From: an uncultured Paracoccaceae bacterium
GTDB taxonomy: Bacteria > Pseudomonadota > Alphaproteobacteria > Rhodobacterales > Rhodobacteraceae
NCBI GenBank assembly: GCA_947496605.1
Contig: CANMDF010000001.1
Location: 496,001-560,000 of the forward strand
DNA: 64,000 bases
Direction: 5' to 3'
The notes below the pieces were generated by a model. That model was not told where the DNA came from. It ran no database searches and was given only the letters and a program-made list of their open reading frames with translations. A program made the translations under genes and the position numbers. Positions 1 to 8,237 of the stretch are shown piece by piece; within the stretch, counting starts at the first letter, position 1; each line of letters opens with the position of its first letter.

Positions 1-903
1 GGCCATCAGGTGATGGACGAGATTAACTTTCTGATCCCCGGCGGCGCTGGTGGTGGTTGGGACGGCACTGCGCGTGGTACAGGCGAGGCGCTGACAGGTG
101 CCGGTCTTGTAGGCAACGCATCTTACGAAAACATGTCCGGCGGCGGCGGCGGTGTGGCGATTGCCCATCTGATCGAGAACGCAGATTCACTGCAGAACAC
201 CATGATGGTGAACTCTACGCCTATTGTGATCCGTTCGCTGACAGGTGTGTTCCCGCAAAGCTTCCGTGATCTGACATTGGTCGCAGGAACAATCGGTGAT
301 TATGCAGCAATCGTTGTGAACACTGACAGCGACATCATGTCGATGGATGATCTGTTGGCCGCTTACCGCGCTGATGGTATGGGTTTTGCTGTTGGTGGTG
401 GTTCGGTTCCGGGTGGTCTTGATCACCTTGTGGCCGCATCCGTAATGCAGGCCGCTGGCGAAGATCCGACAGCGTTCAACTACATTCCATACGATGCAGG
501 CGGTGCTGCGATGGCGGGTTTGCTGTCTGGCGAAATTCGCGCATTATCCACTGGCTTTTCAGAAGCTGTGACATTGGCCCAGCAGGGTGAAGTCCGCATC
601 CTTGGTGTCACTGCACCTGAGCGCGTTGACGCATTTGCAGATGCCCCAACGATGATTGAGCAGGGTCTTGATACAACATTCGTCAACTGGCGCGGTTTCT
701 TTGCAGCCCCCGGTTTGCCTGATGACAAGCTGGCGATGATGCAAGACGCAGTTGCCAAGATGTACGACACGCCCGAGTGGGAAGAAGTCCGCGCCCGTAA
801 CGGTTGGGTCAACATCTACAACAATGGCGATGACTTCCGTGCGTTCCTGGAAGAGCAGGAACAGGTGATCGGTGATCTGATGAAGACACTCGGCTTCCTG
901 TAA
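1..903 (+). CDS. tctC: TTT-family substrate-binding protein TctC, 5'-truncated by window edge
   Basis: Periplasmic binding subunit of a tripartite tricarboxylate transporter (TctC/Bug family). The frame is open from base 1, so the signal peptide and true start lie before the window; 300 residues are visible. The glycine-rich loop GGAGGGWDGTARG near the visible N-terminus and the overall length fit the mature two-lobed Bug fold. tctB and tctA follow on the same strand in the usual C-B-A order. Members of this family bind citrate, other carboxylates or aromatic acids, and the ligand cannot be read from sequence. The racemase-like and M24 genes after tctA suggest the ligand is broken down by them. 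Confidence 0.93.
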   Translation, partial: GHQVMDEINFLIPGGAGGGWDGTARGTGEALTGAGLVGNASYENMSGGGGGVAIAHLIENADSLQNTMMVNSTPIVIRSLTGVFPQSFRDLTLVAGTIGDYAAIVVNTDSDIMSMDDLLAAYRADGMGFAVGGGSVPGGLDHLVAASVMQAAGEDPTAFNYIPYDAGGAAMAGLLSGEIRALSTGFSEAVTLAQQGEVRILGVTAPERVDAFADAPTMIEQGLDTTFVNWRGFFAAPGLPDDKLAMMQDAVAKMYDTPEWEEVRARNGWVNIYNNGDDFRAFLEEQEQVIGDLMKTLGFL

Positions 904-916
904 GCATACGTCAAAA

Positions 917-944
917 GGCCGTCCCGCGCATTTGCGGGGCGGTC
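917..944 (+). promoter_or_regulatory. Intergenic hairpin between tctC and tctB
   Basis: An 11-bp stem (arms 917-927 and 934-944, two G-T pairs) with a 6-base loop lies in the 72-base gap after tctC. No T-run follows, so it is not a classical terminator. Hairpins here are known in transporter operons to protect the upstream mRNA or to lower expression of the membrane subunits relative to the binding protein; that role is inferred. Confidence 0.55.
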
Positions 945-975
945 ACCACATAAGAATTTTCGGGGAGGGAAGTTC

Positions 976-1473
976 ATGGCGCTAGATCGTTGGATCGCGC
1001 TGATCTTTGTCACATTTTGCTGCGTTTACGGTTATGCCGCATTTTTCACGATGGATCAGCTTTTACCCCCATTCATGCAACGCAACCCCGTCTGGCCGTC
1101 GACCTTTCCCAAGGTGTTGGCCGTTGCAGGTCTGATCGTTGGTTTGATCGTCCTCTTCGGTGTCGAAAAACCCGATGACGCAGAGGGTGAGCCCGACGCG
1201 ACCGACATCAACTACCGCAACCTGAGCGAATATAAGACCGGCCAAGCGCTGATGCTGCTCGGCCTCATGGTGCTTTATGCGCTGATGCTGCGGCCTGCAG
1301 GTTTCCTAATCTCGACGACGGTTTTTTTGGTCGCGGGCAGTGCGATCTTGGGCGAACGTAAGTTTCATATCATGATCCCTGTGGCCATGCTTGCCACTGG
1401 TTTTGTCTGGTATCTTGTGCAAGAGGTGCTTGGCATTTTCTTGCGTCCTTTTCCGTTCTTCATGGGGATGTAG
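976..1473 (+). CDS. tctB: TTT small permease subunit TctB
   Basis: Small inner-membrane subunit of the tripartite tricarboxylate transporter, 165 residues. Four hydrophobic segments are visible: one at the N-terminus, one at about residues 45-60, and two in the C-terminal half. A charged acidic stretch around residues 65-85 separates the pairs, as is usual for the family. A strong ribosome-binding site (GGGAGGGAAG) sits just before the ATG. tctA starts 3 bases after the stop, so the two are translationally linked. TctB is poorly conserved, so the call leans on size, topology and position. Confidence 0.9.
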   Translation: MALDRWIALIFVTFCCVYGYAAFFTMDQLLPPFMQRNPVWPSTFPKVLAVAGLIVGLIVLFGVEKPDDAEGEPDATDINYRNLSEYKTGQALMLLGLMVLYALMLRPAGFLISTTVFLVAGSAILGERKFHIMIPVAMLATGFVWYLVQEVLGIFLRPFPFFMGM

Positions 1474-1476
1474 GCT

Positions 1477-3000
1477 ATGCTTGAAGGTATTTTCATCGGC
1501 CTTGAGGCTGCATTCTCGGTCAAGAATATTCTCATGGTTGTCGCTGGTTGTTTGATCGGCACGTTCATTGGCATGTTGCCCGGTTTGGGGCCTATGTCGA
1601 TCATCGCGATTATGATCCCTGTCGCGATCACTTTGGGTGATCCTGCGGCAGCGCTGATTCTGCTGGCGGGCGTCTACTATGGCGCTATCTTTGGGGGCTC
1701 GACCTCATCCATTCTGCTGAACGCGCCGGGTGTGGCTGGCACAGTCGCCACCAGTTTCGATGGCTATCCGATGGCCCGAAAAGGGCAGGCGGGTAAGGCG
1801 TTGACGATTGCGGCGGTAGCGAGCTTTGCGGGTGGCACAATCGGCGCGATCCTGTTGATGATCTTTGCGCCAGCTTTGTCATCGGTCGCGTTGCTGTTTC
1901 ATTCAGCTGAATACTTTGCCTTGATGGTTGTCGGTCTGTCCGCGATTGCCGCCTTTGCCGGCACTGGCCAAGTGGCCAAGGCACTGATGATGACGATCCT
2001 CGGATTGATCCTGGCAACCGTAGGCGAGGGTGCTTTGTTCAACATGCCCCGCTTCACAATGGGTATGTTGGACCTGCAATCTGGGATCAGCTTTATTACC
2101 TTGGCGATGGCGATGTTTGCTTTGCCTGAGGCGATGTTCCTTGTGCTGAATCCCGCACGCGGCGCCAGCAACGCCGAAGGTGGTAGCAGCAAAATCACGA
2201 ACCTGCGATTTTCACGCGAAGAGGGCAAAGCAATGATGCCCGTCATTGGCCGCCAATCCATTCAAGGGTTTTTCATCGGCGTTTTGCCGGGTGCAGGGGC
2301 GACAATTGCGTCCTTCCTTGGCTATGCGGTCGAACGCAACTTGGCCAAAGGCGAAGAACAGGCCGAGTTTGGTAAGGGGTCCGTCAAAGGCCTTGCCGCT
2401 CCTGAGACGGCCAACAACGCCGCCTGCACCGGGTCATTTGTGCCATTGCTGACACTTGGTATTCCGGGTTCCGGCACGACGGCTATCTTGCTCGGCGCGC
2501 TCATTGCTTTAAACGTGACCCCCGGACCGCGTCTGATGACTGACACGCCCGAGATTTTCTGGGCCGTTATTATTTCGATGTTCATCGGCAACCTTGTGCT
2601 GTTGGTGCTGAACCTGCCGTTGATCCCCTATATTGCCAAAATCTTGTCGATCCCACGCAATTACTTGATTCCGTTCATCCTATTTTTCACGTTGATGGGC
2701 GCCTACATCGGCCAAAACAATGCGACCGAACTGCTGATGCTGGTCGGGCTTGGGGTGATGGCCACGATCTTTCGCTTTGCCGATTATCCACTGGCACCGC
2801 TGTTGATCGGATTCATTCTAGGGACCATGCTGGAGGACAATTTTGCCCGTTCCATGCAGCTTTACCGCGGTCTTGATTTCATCATGCAACGGCCAATGAC
2901 GCTTGGTTTGCTCATCTTGGCTGCATTCTTGGTCTTGTTGCCCAGCTATCGGTCGCGTCGCGCGCGCAAGCGGGCCGAGGGTGTCGCAGACGGTGACTGA
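1477..3000 (+). CDS. tctA: TTT large permease subunit TctA
   Basis: Large membrane subunit that forms the substrate path of the tripartite tricarboxylate transporter, 507 residues. It is very hydrophobic, with about ten to twelve membrane segments. The family's two repeated glycine-rich motifs are visible: GMLPGLGPMS near residue 30 and GVLPGAGATIASFLGYA near residue 270. This repeat reflects the inverted-repeat architecture of TctA. The protein ends in a basic tail rich in Arg. It is full length for the family and lies directly after tctB. Confidence 0.95.
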   Translation: MLEGIFIGLEAAFSVKNILMVVAGCLIGTFIGMLPGLGPMSIIAIMIPVAITLGDPAAALILLAGVYYGAIFGGSTSSILLNAPGVAGTVATSFDGYPMARKGQAGKALTIAAVASFAGGTIGAILLMIFAPALSSVALLFHSAEYFALMVVGLSAIAAFAGTGQVAKALMMTILGLILATVGEGALFNMPRFTMGMLDLQSGISFITLAMAMFALPEAMFLVLNPARGASNAEGGSSKITNLRFSREEGKAMMPVIGRQSIQGFFIGVLPGAGATIASFLGYAVERNLAKGEEQAEFGKGSVKGLAAPETANNAACTGSFVPLLTLGIPGSGTTAILLGALIALNVTPGPRLMTDTPEIFWAVIISMFIGNLVLLVLNLPLIPYIAKILSIPRNYLIPFILFFTLMGAYIGQNNATELLMLVGLGVMATIFRFADYPLAPLLIGFILGTMLEDNFARSMQLYRGLDFIMQRPMTLGLLILAAFLVLLPSYRSRRARKRAEGVADGD

Positions 3001-3006
3001 CATGCG

Positions 3007-3035
3007 TGCGCAAATTTCATTTTGGGATTTGCGCA
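3007..3035. promoter_or_regulatory. Perfect 9-bp inverted repeat after tctA
   Basis: TGCGCAAAT (3007-3015) is repeated as ATTTGCGCA (3027-3035) with an 11-base loop, in the 79-base gap after tctA. No T-run follows. It may be an mRNA-stabilising or attenuating hairpin, or an operator for a regulator outside the window. Confidence 0.45.
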
Positions 3036-3079
3036 TCGCAGATTAGACAGGGCGCCACACGTCAAGAAGGCCCGCTACG

Positions 3080-3874
3080 ATGTTTCAATCTGGTCAGATT
3101 ATCCAGTCCAAGCCACGCGTGGCAGACGTTGATGCTGGTCGTCATTGGCGTGCAAAGCTGGGCTTTATCTTGATGTCCACCGATCTGGCGGCTGAGGCTG
3201 ATTTCAAAGATATGGCCCCAGAAGGCGTAGGCGTGCATATCACCCGGCTTAAGACCGATGATTACACGACGAATGAAACGCTCGCCCGTCATATCGATGA
3301 CATGGCTGAGGCGGCATCGCGGTTGCAGCCCGACGCACAGCCTGACGTCATTTGTTATAGCTGCACATCTGGTTCTATCATCTGTGGTGAAGACAACGTG
3401 TTTCGCGAAATCCGGGCCGGTGCGCCGTGGGCGAAGCCGATGTGTATCGTGACCGGTGTGATTGATGCGTTGCGTGCGATTGATGCCAAAAAAATCGTTC
3501 TGGGCACGCCTTATCTTGATGAGATCAACGTGGCAGAGGCCGAATACCTGTCGAAAGCAGGCTTTGAGATCGTTGACGTGCAAGGTTTGCAATTGGACAC
3601 CGGGGTCGCTTTTGGGCAGGTCACGCCTGCCTATTGGAAAAAGTTTGCGCTTGAAATTGATGATCCGTCGGCAGACGCATTGTTTTTGTCGTGCAGTGGG
3701 ATCCGCGCGTTAGAGGTGGTCGAAGAAATCGAACAAGCCATCGGTAAACCTGTCATTACATCGAACCAAGCTCAGTTCTGGTCTTGCCTGCGACGGGCAG
3801 GGGTCATGGATGAACTGAAAGGGTTTGGGCAGCTTTTCAAACATAGTGGAACCGAAGTGATGTCCAAGACATGA
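3080..3874 (+). CDS. Maleate cis-trans isomerase / Asp-Glu racemase-superfamily enzyme
   Basis: Cytosolic enzyme of the Asp/Glu racemase superfamily, 264 residues, closest in motif to maleate cis-trans isomerase, arylmalonate decarboxylase and the ectoine-utilisation protein EutA. Two active-site cysteines are visible in the expected places: Cys95 in CYSCTSGS and Cys205 in LSCSGIR. In the family they attack or protonate a carboxylic-acid substrate. The start follows GAAGG. The stop overlaps the next start by four bases (ATGA), so it is coupled to the M24 gene. The neighbouring carboxylate transporter supports an organic-acid or amino-acid derivative as substrate, but the exact reaction is unknown. 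Confidence 0.8.
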   Translation: MFQSGQIIQSKPRVADVDAGRHWRAKLGFILMSTDLAAEADFKDMAPEGVGVHITRLKTDDYTTNETLARHIDDMAEAASRLQPDAQPDVICYSCTSGSIICGEDNVFREIRAGAPWAKPMCIVTGVIDALRAIDAKKIVLGTPYLDEINVAEAEYLSKAGFEIVDVQGLQLDTGVAFGQVTPAYWKKFALEIDDPSADALFLSCSGIRALEVVEEIEQAIGKPVITSNQAQFWSCLRRAGVMDELKGFGQLFKHSGTEVMSKT

Positions 3875-5028
3875 GCTTGACCGCGCCTTCCCGTGGCTTT
3901 TCCGAAAGCGAATTTGCCAACCGCACGTCTGCTGCGCAAACAAGAATGGTCGCGGCAGGACTGGACGGTCTGTTGTTGATGTCCGAGCCTGACGTGCAGT
4001 ATTTCACAGGCTTTCAAACACTGTTTTGGCAGAGCCCGACGCGCCCATGGTTTGTTTTTGTGCCAGTATCCGGCAAGCCGATCGCGATTATCCCTGAGAT
4101 TGGCGCAAGCCTGATGCGCCAAACTTGGGTGGATGACATCCGCACTTGGGCCGCACCGGCACCTCAGGATGATGGCATCACCCTTTTAATTGATCTGTTG
4201 TCGGACCACGGAACGATCGGTCTGATGAAGGGTCATGAGACGCAGTTACGGATGCCTTTGGCTGACTGGGAACATCTGAACAAAAGCTTGCCCAATGTGC
4301 GGTTCCAAGATGCGACGGGTTTGGTCCAAGGTTTGCGCATGGTCAAATCACCCGCCGAGATCACGAAACTTGCGCATATTTGCGCAATCGGATCGGCCAC
4401 ATTTGCTCAGGTGCCCACATTCGCCCACATCGGCACGCCGCTAGATGATGTATTCCGCGCATTTCGGCGCGAAGGCCTGGCCATGGGTGCAGATAATGCA
4501 CCTTACGTTGTCGGCGCGTCTGCACAGGGTGGCTACGCCGATGTCATCTCGCCTCCCGACGGCAGCCCATTGGCTTTGGGGGACATCTTGATGCTGGATA
4601 CAGGGCTGGTTTGGGATGGCTACCACTGCGATTTTGACCGCAACTGGGCTTTGGGGCACGCCGATGACAATGCAAAACGCGCCTATGACGTGCTGTGGCG
4701 AGCAACCGAAGCTGGCATTGCCGTGGCAAAACCGGGCAACACATGCCGCGATTTGTTTATGGCGATGTCGCAGGTCATCACAGAGATGGATGAGAGTGCC
4801 GGAGATATTGGGCGGCTTGGTCACGGCCTTGGACTGCAACTGACAGAGCAGCCTTCACATGCTGCTTTCGACAACACTGTTCTGCAAGAAAATATGGTGC
4901 TGACGCTAGAGCCCTCGCTGTCCTATGGTGCCGGTCTGATGATGGTGCATGAAGAGAATATCGTTGTTACCGATGGCGGGGGGCGCTTGCTGAGCAAACG
5001 CGCGGCGCCTGAGCTGCCGATCATCTAA
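3871..5028 (+). CDS. M24-family (pita-bread) metallohydrolase, Xaa-Pro peptidase-like
   Basis: Metal-dependent hydrolase of the M24 family, 385 residues, with an N-terminal creatinase-type domain (about 1-160) and a C-terminal pita-bread catalytic domain. The five metal ligands can be placed: Asp243 (LDTG), Asp254 (CDFDRNW), His318 (RLGHGLG), Glu347 (LTLEPSL) and Glu361 (VHEEN). Family members include Xaa-Pro aminopeptidase, creatinase and ectoine hydrolase (DoeA/EutD). The gene overlaps the isomerase-like gene by 4 bases. That pairing recalls ectoine-utilisation loci, but no other ectoine gene is visible, so the substrate is left open. Confidence 0.85.
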   Translation: MSLTAPSRGFSESEFANRTSAAQTRMVAAGLDGLLLMSEPDVQYFTGFQTLFWQSPTRPWFVFVPVSGKPIAIIPEIGASLMRQTWVDDIRTWAAPAPQDDGITLLIDLLSDHGTIGLMKGHETQLRMPLADWEHLNKSLPNVRFQDATGLVQGLRMVKSPAEITKLAHICAIGSATFAQVPTFAHIGTPLDDVFRAFRREGLAMGADNAPYVVGASAQGGYADVISPPDGSPLALGDILMLDTGLVWDGYHCDFDRNWALGHADDNAKRAYDVLWRATEAGIAVAKPGNTCRDLFMAMSQVITEMDESAGDIGRLGHGLGLQLTEQPSHAAFDNTVLQENMVLTLEPSLSYGAGLMMVHEENIVVTDGGGRLLSKRAAPELPII

Positions 5029-5044
5029 ATGCTTCGGGGTATTT

Positions 5045-5134
5045 TGGCGGAGAGACAGGGATTCGAACCCTGGGTAGGCTTGCACCCACAACGGTTTTCG
5101 AGACCGCCCCGTTCGACCACTCCGGCACCTCTCC
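5045..5134 (-). tRNA. tRNA-Ser (anticodon CGA)
   Basis: On the minus strand the sequence folds into a class II tRNA of 90 bases with a long variable arm. The 7-bp acceptor stem runs GGAGAGG to TCTCTCC, the T-loop is GGTTCGAATCC, and the anticodon loop CTCGAAA carries CGA (reads UCG). The discriminator G and the 3' CCA are encoded. It sits between two plus-strand genes. Confidence 0.97.
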
Positions 5135-5278
5135 GCGGGGATCGTGGGCGGTGGTACTTGGCAGCGTCCAGCGACGCAAGCGACAATTGACGCAGTTCTG
5201 ACAATTGCGTGCAAGGCATTGGCAAAGATAAGCAAGAGCGCCTATCTACAGCCCAACACATCATGAATGAGGGCTGTT

Positions 5279-6112
5279 ATGATCCGCTTTGCGACATCGT
5301 TTGTTTTTGCCGCCAGTTTAACCGTTGCACCTGTTTGGGCGCAGTCCGCTGATGAGGCCAAAGTCGAGCGCTTGCTGCAAGCGCTTGGTATGCCGCAAAT
5401 GATCGAGATCATGCGCGAAGAAGGGCTGTCTTATGGTGAGACGCTTGCTACAGAAATGTTGCCCGGCGGCACGAGTGCTGAATGGAGCATGGCTGTATCG
5501 TCGATTTATGACACCGACGTCATGTATGAAGAGCTGCAAGGCGCGTTTATCGAAGAGATCGCTGGCGATGACATTGATGCGATGTTGGACTTTTTCACAA
5601 CTGACACCGGGGTCAAGATTATTGGGCTCGAAATTAGTGCCCGTCAGGCTCTGTTGGATGAAGCGGTCGAAGAAGCCAGCAAAGAAGCCGCAGCCATCGC
5701 AAAGATGGACAAAACACCGCGCTTTGAGATGGTTGAAGAGTTCGTCGCGGTCAACGATTTGATAGAGGCCAATGTCGTCGGCGCGTTGAATTCAAGCTAT
5801 GCGTTCTACACAGGTCTGATCGATGGTGGCGCGATGCCTGCGGGCGTTACCGCGGAAACGGCATTGCGGGATGTTTGGTTGCAAGAACCTGAATTGCGCG
5901 AGGAAACGACGGAGTGGGTCTATTCCTTCTTGCTGATGGCCTATCAACCGCTCAGTGATGCGGAACTACAGGCCTATATAGACTTTTCAAAGTCTGAGGC
6001 CGGGCAAGACATGAGTGATGCTTTGTTTGCGGCCTTTGATGGCATGTTCGATGATATATCACGTGGATTGGGCCTTGCGTCTTCGCGGTTCATGATCAGC
6101 CAAGAACTGTGA
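5279..6112 (+). CDS. DUF2059-type exported protein
   Basis: Exported protein of unknown function, 277 residues. A signal peptide is clear: MIRF, a hydrophobic stretch, then cleavage after APVWAQS-like residues. The body is rich in Glu, Asp and Ala helices. The C-terminal segment (about residues 215-260: LSDAELQAYIDFSKSEAG) matches the DUF2059 pattern of a helical pair with DFF/YIDF-type aromatic motifs. It occurs twice, the first copy being IDAMLDFFTTDTGVKI. An earlier in-frame ATG exists at 5267, but GAGGG spaced 5 bases before 5279 favours the later start. Its job is unknown. Confidence 0.75.
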   Translation: MIRFATSFVFAASLTVAPVWAQSADEAKVERLLQALGMPQMIEIMREEGLSYGETLATEMLPGGTSAEWSMAVSSIYDTDVMYEELQGAFIEEIAGDDIDAMLDFFTTDTGVKIIGLEISARQALLDEAVEEASKEAAAIAKMDKTPRFEMVEEFVAVNDLIEANVVGALNSSYAFYTGLIDGGAMPAGVTAETALRDVWLQEPELREETTEWVYSFLLMAYQPLSDAELQAYIDFSKSEAGQDMSDALFAAFDGMFDDISRGLGLASSRFMISQEL

Positions 6113-6183
6113 CAATCAACCCTTGGCAATATTTGCCGTGCGCGTATTCTAGGGGTTAAATCTAGCCTACAAGGACACCTCAT

Positions 6184-6588
6184 TTGCCTTCTTTCAAATA
6201 CGCTATTCTCGCGCTTGGATTGCTTGCTGCCTGTGATCAAACCGCCCCCATTGCCCCACAACCTGATTTGCCAGCGGACGACCCGCGGCAGGCAGAGTTG
6301 CTTTCGGCAGAATGCACGATCTATTTCGCCGCGGTCACCAAGATGGAAGCAGAAGGGCGTGAATTAAATGGCGATCCAACCCGCGGGTGTCCGCCCGAGG
6401 CTGCGGGCGTGTCAGCCGACATCAACGCGATGATTAGCGTGCCGTCTGTAACACCGGGCTATCCGCAGACGATGTACGACAGGATGGTCGCGCGTGGCAT
6501 TCCCGTGGATATGGCAGATGAAATCGCAAAGTCGAAAGCTTTTTGGGATCTTGTGGCCAAGCGTGACAGTTTGCTCGCTGGTTTTTAG
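6184..6588 (+). CDS. Small predicted lipoprotein, unknown function
   Basis: Predicted lipoprotein of 134 residues, not recognised as a named family. The start is TTG, chosen because AAGGA lies 8 bases before it. The N-terminus has a short basic head, a hydrophobic core and the lipobox LLAAC, so the mature protein would begin with Cys16. The mature part is Pro- and Asp-rich at first and then has two further cysteines (AECTIY and RGCPPEA) that could form a disulfide. It is convergent with the next gene and the two coding regions overlap by 4 bases. Confidence 0.7.
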   Translation: MPSFKYAILALGLLAACDQTAPIAPQPDLPADDPRQAELLSAECTIYFAAVTKMEAEGRELNGDPTRGCPPEAAGVSADINAMISVPSVTPGYPQTMYDRMVARGIPVDMADEIAKSKAFWDLVAKRDSLLAGF

Positions 6589-6932
6589 CGGCCGTAGACC
6601 ATCAAAGCCGTCACCAGTGCGCCCGGTGTTGCCTGATAAAGCCCCATGTCAGATTGCAGCTGAATGATGCGGGCAGGGCGGTCTTGATCAGGAATGCGCG
6701 CTGCGTTCATCGCCTTGGTAAGCACTGGTCCACCGCCTGCACGGACATCTGTTTTGATCTCTTCATAGTTGGATTTGACGATCAATTCGACCTCGCCACG
6801 CTGCTTGTTATAGGCGGCATTGCCAACAACGGAGCTGAGACCGGTTGCAGGAAGCAGTAAAGGGTTGCCAAGGTGGTTTGCCTCTTGGGAACAGGCGGAT
6901 GTGAGGATAAGTGCGATCAATGGCCAGCGCAT
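6585..6932 (-). CDS. Small predicted lipoprotein, unknown function
   Basis: Predicted lipoprotein of 115 residues. The internal ATG at 6932 is preferred over the longer frame from 6989 because it gives a clean lipoprotein signal: MRWPLIALILTSAC, with lipobox LTSAC. GGGAAAA precedes it on this strand. The mature part has a hydrophobic end (GALVTALMVYG), which could be a second membrane contact. No family is recognised. It is divergent from rplU. Confidence 0.65.
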   Translation of the reverse strand: MRWPLIALILTSACSQEANHLGNPLLLPATGLSSVVGNAAYNKQRGEVELIVKSNYEEIKTDVRAGGGPVLTKAMNAARIPDQDRPARIIQLQSDMGLYQATPGALVTALMVYGR

Positions 6933-7025
6933 GGGTTTTCCCTTCTTTTTATGTTGACTTATGAGGGCATTGGTCAGATATAGCGCCATCTCTGCAAGGG
7001 TCTTGTAGGGTGATATGCGAAATTA

Positions 7026-7073
7026 TGCCCACGGGCACGCAGTCCACAGGTACCAAACGCCGGACCGATCCGG
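7026..7073 (+). promoter_or_regulatory. rplU leader with two short hairpins
   Basis: The 175-base leader before rplU contains two compact hairpins: TGCCC-AC-GGGCA (7026-7037) and CCGGA-CCGA-TCCGG (7060-7073). L21 leaders that bind a ribosomal protein are known in several bacterial groups. I cannot show this leader belongs to one of those classes, so a control role is inferred only from position and structure. Confidence 0.35.
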
Positions 7074-7107
7074 GGCCTCAGAGACGCGAAAAACAAAGGA
7101 ATAACAT

Positions 7108-7827
7108 ATGTTTGCGGTTCTCAAAACCGGCGGCAAGCAGTACAAAGTGGCCTCTGGCGACGTGGTGCGTGTCGAAAAGCTGGCAGCAAAAGCTGGCGAC
7201 AAAGTTCAATTCAACGAGATTCTTATGGTCGGCTCCACAGTGGGCACGCCAACAGTTGCGGGCGCTGGCGTCCAAGCTGAGGTGATCGACCAGATCAAAG
7301 GCGAAAAGACGATCAACTTCGTCAAGCGCCGCCGTAAGCACGGCAGCCAGCGTACGAAAGGCCACCGTCAGCAACTGACATTGGTCCGTATTGCTGAGAT
7401 CCTTGAAAAAGGCGCTGACAAGTCTGGCGTTATGGCCGCTGTGTCTGGTGCTGGTACTGCTTATGTGACTGGCGCAAACGGTGCACCGACATCTAAAAAG
7501 GCCGCTGCGGCTGCTGAGCGGGCGTCAAAGCCAAAAGCTGAGAAGGCAAAAGCTGCACCAAAGCCGAAGGCAGAGCCAAAGGCCAAAGCTGAGCCAAAAG
7601 CAAAAGCTGCACCAAAAGCGAAAGCTGAAGGTGACGATCTGACACGCATCAGCGGTGTTGGCCCGGTTATCGTTAAGAAGCTGCACGCGCTTGACGTGAC
7701 AACATTTGCGCAAATCGCTGCATGGACGCCAGAAGATGTGGCTGCTATGGACGAGAAACTGAACTTCAAAGGTCGTATCGACCGCGATGAGTGGCTCAAG
7801 CAAGCCGCAGAATTCGCTAAAGGTTAA
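7108..7827 (+). CDS. rplU: 50S ribosomal protein L21 with long C-terminal helix-hairpin-helix extension
   Basis: Large-subunit ribosomal protein L21, which binds 23S rRNA. Residues 1 to about 102 are a normal L21 ([14 protein letters not shown] start; [16 protein letters not shown] basic loop). The protein then runs on to 239 residues. Residues about 130-175 are a low-complexity linker of repeated Ala, Lys, Pro and Glu units (KAEPKAKA-type). Residues about 176-239 form a helix-hairpin-helix-like domain with [15 protein letters not shown] and a following WTPEDV. Typical L21 is about 103 residues. Long tails of this kind are known in Rhodobacterales, and their role is unclear. rpmA follows after 11 bases. 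Confidence 0.95.
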   Translation: MFAVLKTGGKQYKVASGDVVRVEKLAAKAGDKVQFNEILMVGSTVGTPTVAGAGVQAEVIDQIKGEKTINFVKRRRKHGSQRTKGHRQQLTLVRIAEILEKGADKSGVMAAVSGAGTAYVTGANGAPTSKKAAAAAERASKPKAEKAKAAPKPKAEPKAKAEPKAKAAPKAKAEGDDLTRISGVGPVIVKKLHALDVTTFAQIAAWTPEDVAAMDEKLNFKGRIDRDEWLKQAAEFAKG

Positions 7828-7838
7828 GGAGAGACCAA

Positions 7839-8108
7839 ATGGCACATAAAAAAGCAGGCGGTTCATCCCGTAACGGACGCGACTCAGCTGGTCGTCGTCT
7901 TGGTGTAAAGAAATTCGGTGGCGAAGTCGTCGTTCCGGGCAATATCATCATGCGTCAGCGTGGCACAAAGATGTGGCCGGGCATGGGCGTCGGTATGGGC
8001 AAAGATCACACGATTTTTGCGACCATTGATGGCAACGTCAAATTCCACAAAGGCCTTAAAGGCCGTACCTTTATTTCGGTTCTCCCAGTGGCGGAGGCCG
8101 CTGAATAA
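7839..8108 (+). CDS. rpmA: 50S ribosomal protein L27
   Basis: Large-subunit ribosomal protein L27, 89 residues, whose N-terminal arm reaches the peptidyl transferase centre. The start [16 protein letters not shown] is the standard L27 N-terminus with no cleavable extension, and the [10 protein letters not shown] region matches the conserved core. It is co-transcribed with rplU, with GGAGA just before the ATG. A strong terminator follows. Confidence 0.97.
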   Translation: MAHKKAGGSSRNGRDSAGRRLGVKKFGGEVVVPGNIIMRQRGTKMWPGMGVGMGKDHTIFATIDGNVKFHKGLKGRTFISVLPVAEAAE

Positions 8109-8136
8109 ACCGAATATTCCAAGGTAAAGACATTTT

Positions 8137-8170
8137 GGGGGATCGGTGAATAACCGGTCCCCCTTTTTTA
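8137..8170 (+). terminator. Rho-independent terminator after rplU-rpmA
   Basis: GGGGGATCGGT (from 8137) pairs with ACCGGTCCCCC (to 8163) around a short AT-rich loop, followed by a run of T (8164-8169). It ends the ribosomal protein operon. Confidence 0.9.
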
Positions 8171-8237
8171 TTCATAGTTTTGCCACCATGTCCTTCTAAG
8201 AGGTGGAACTGAGGATTTGTTTTCGGGGAGGGAAGCA

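Noticed and set aside
5028-5047. Third copy of the GCCTCCGGCGG element after the M24 gene
   Set aside because: Only a loose match (GCTTCGGGGTATTTT); too weak to call as a repeat.
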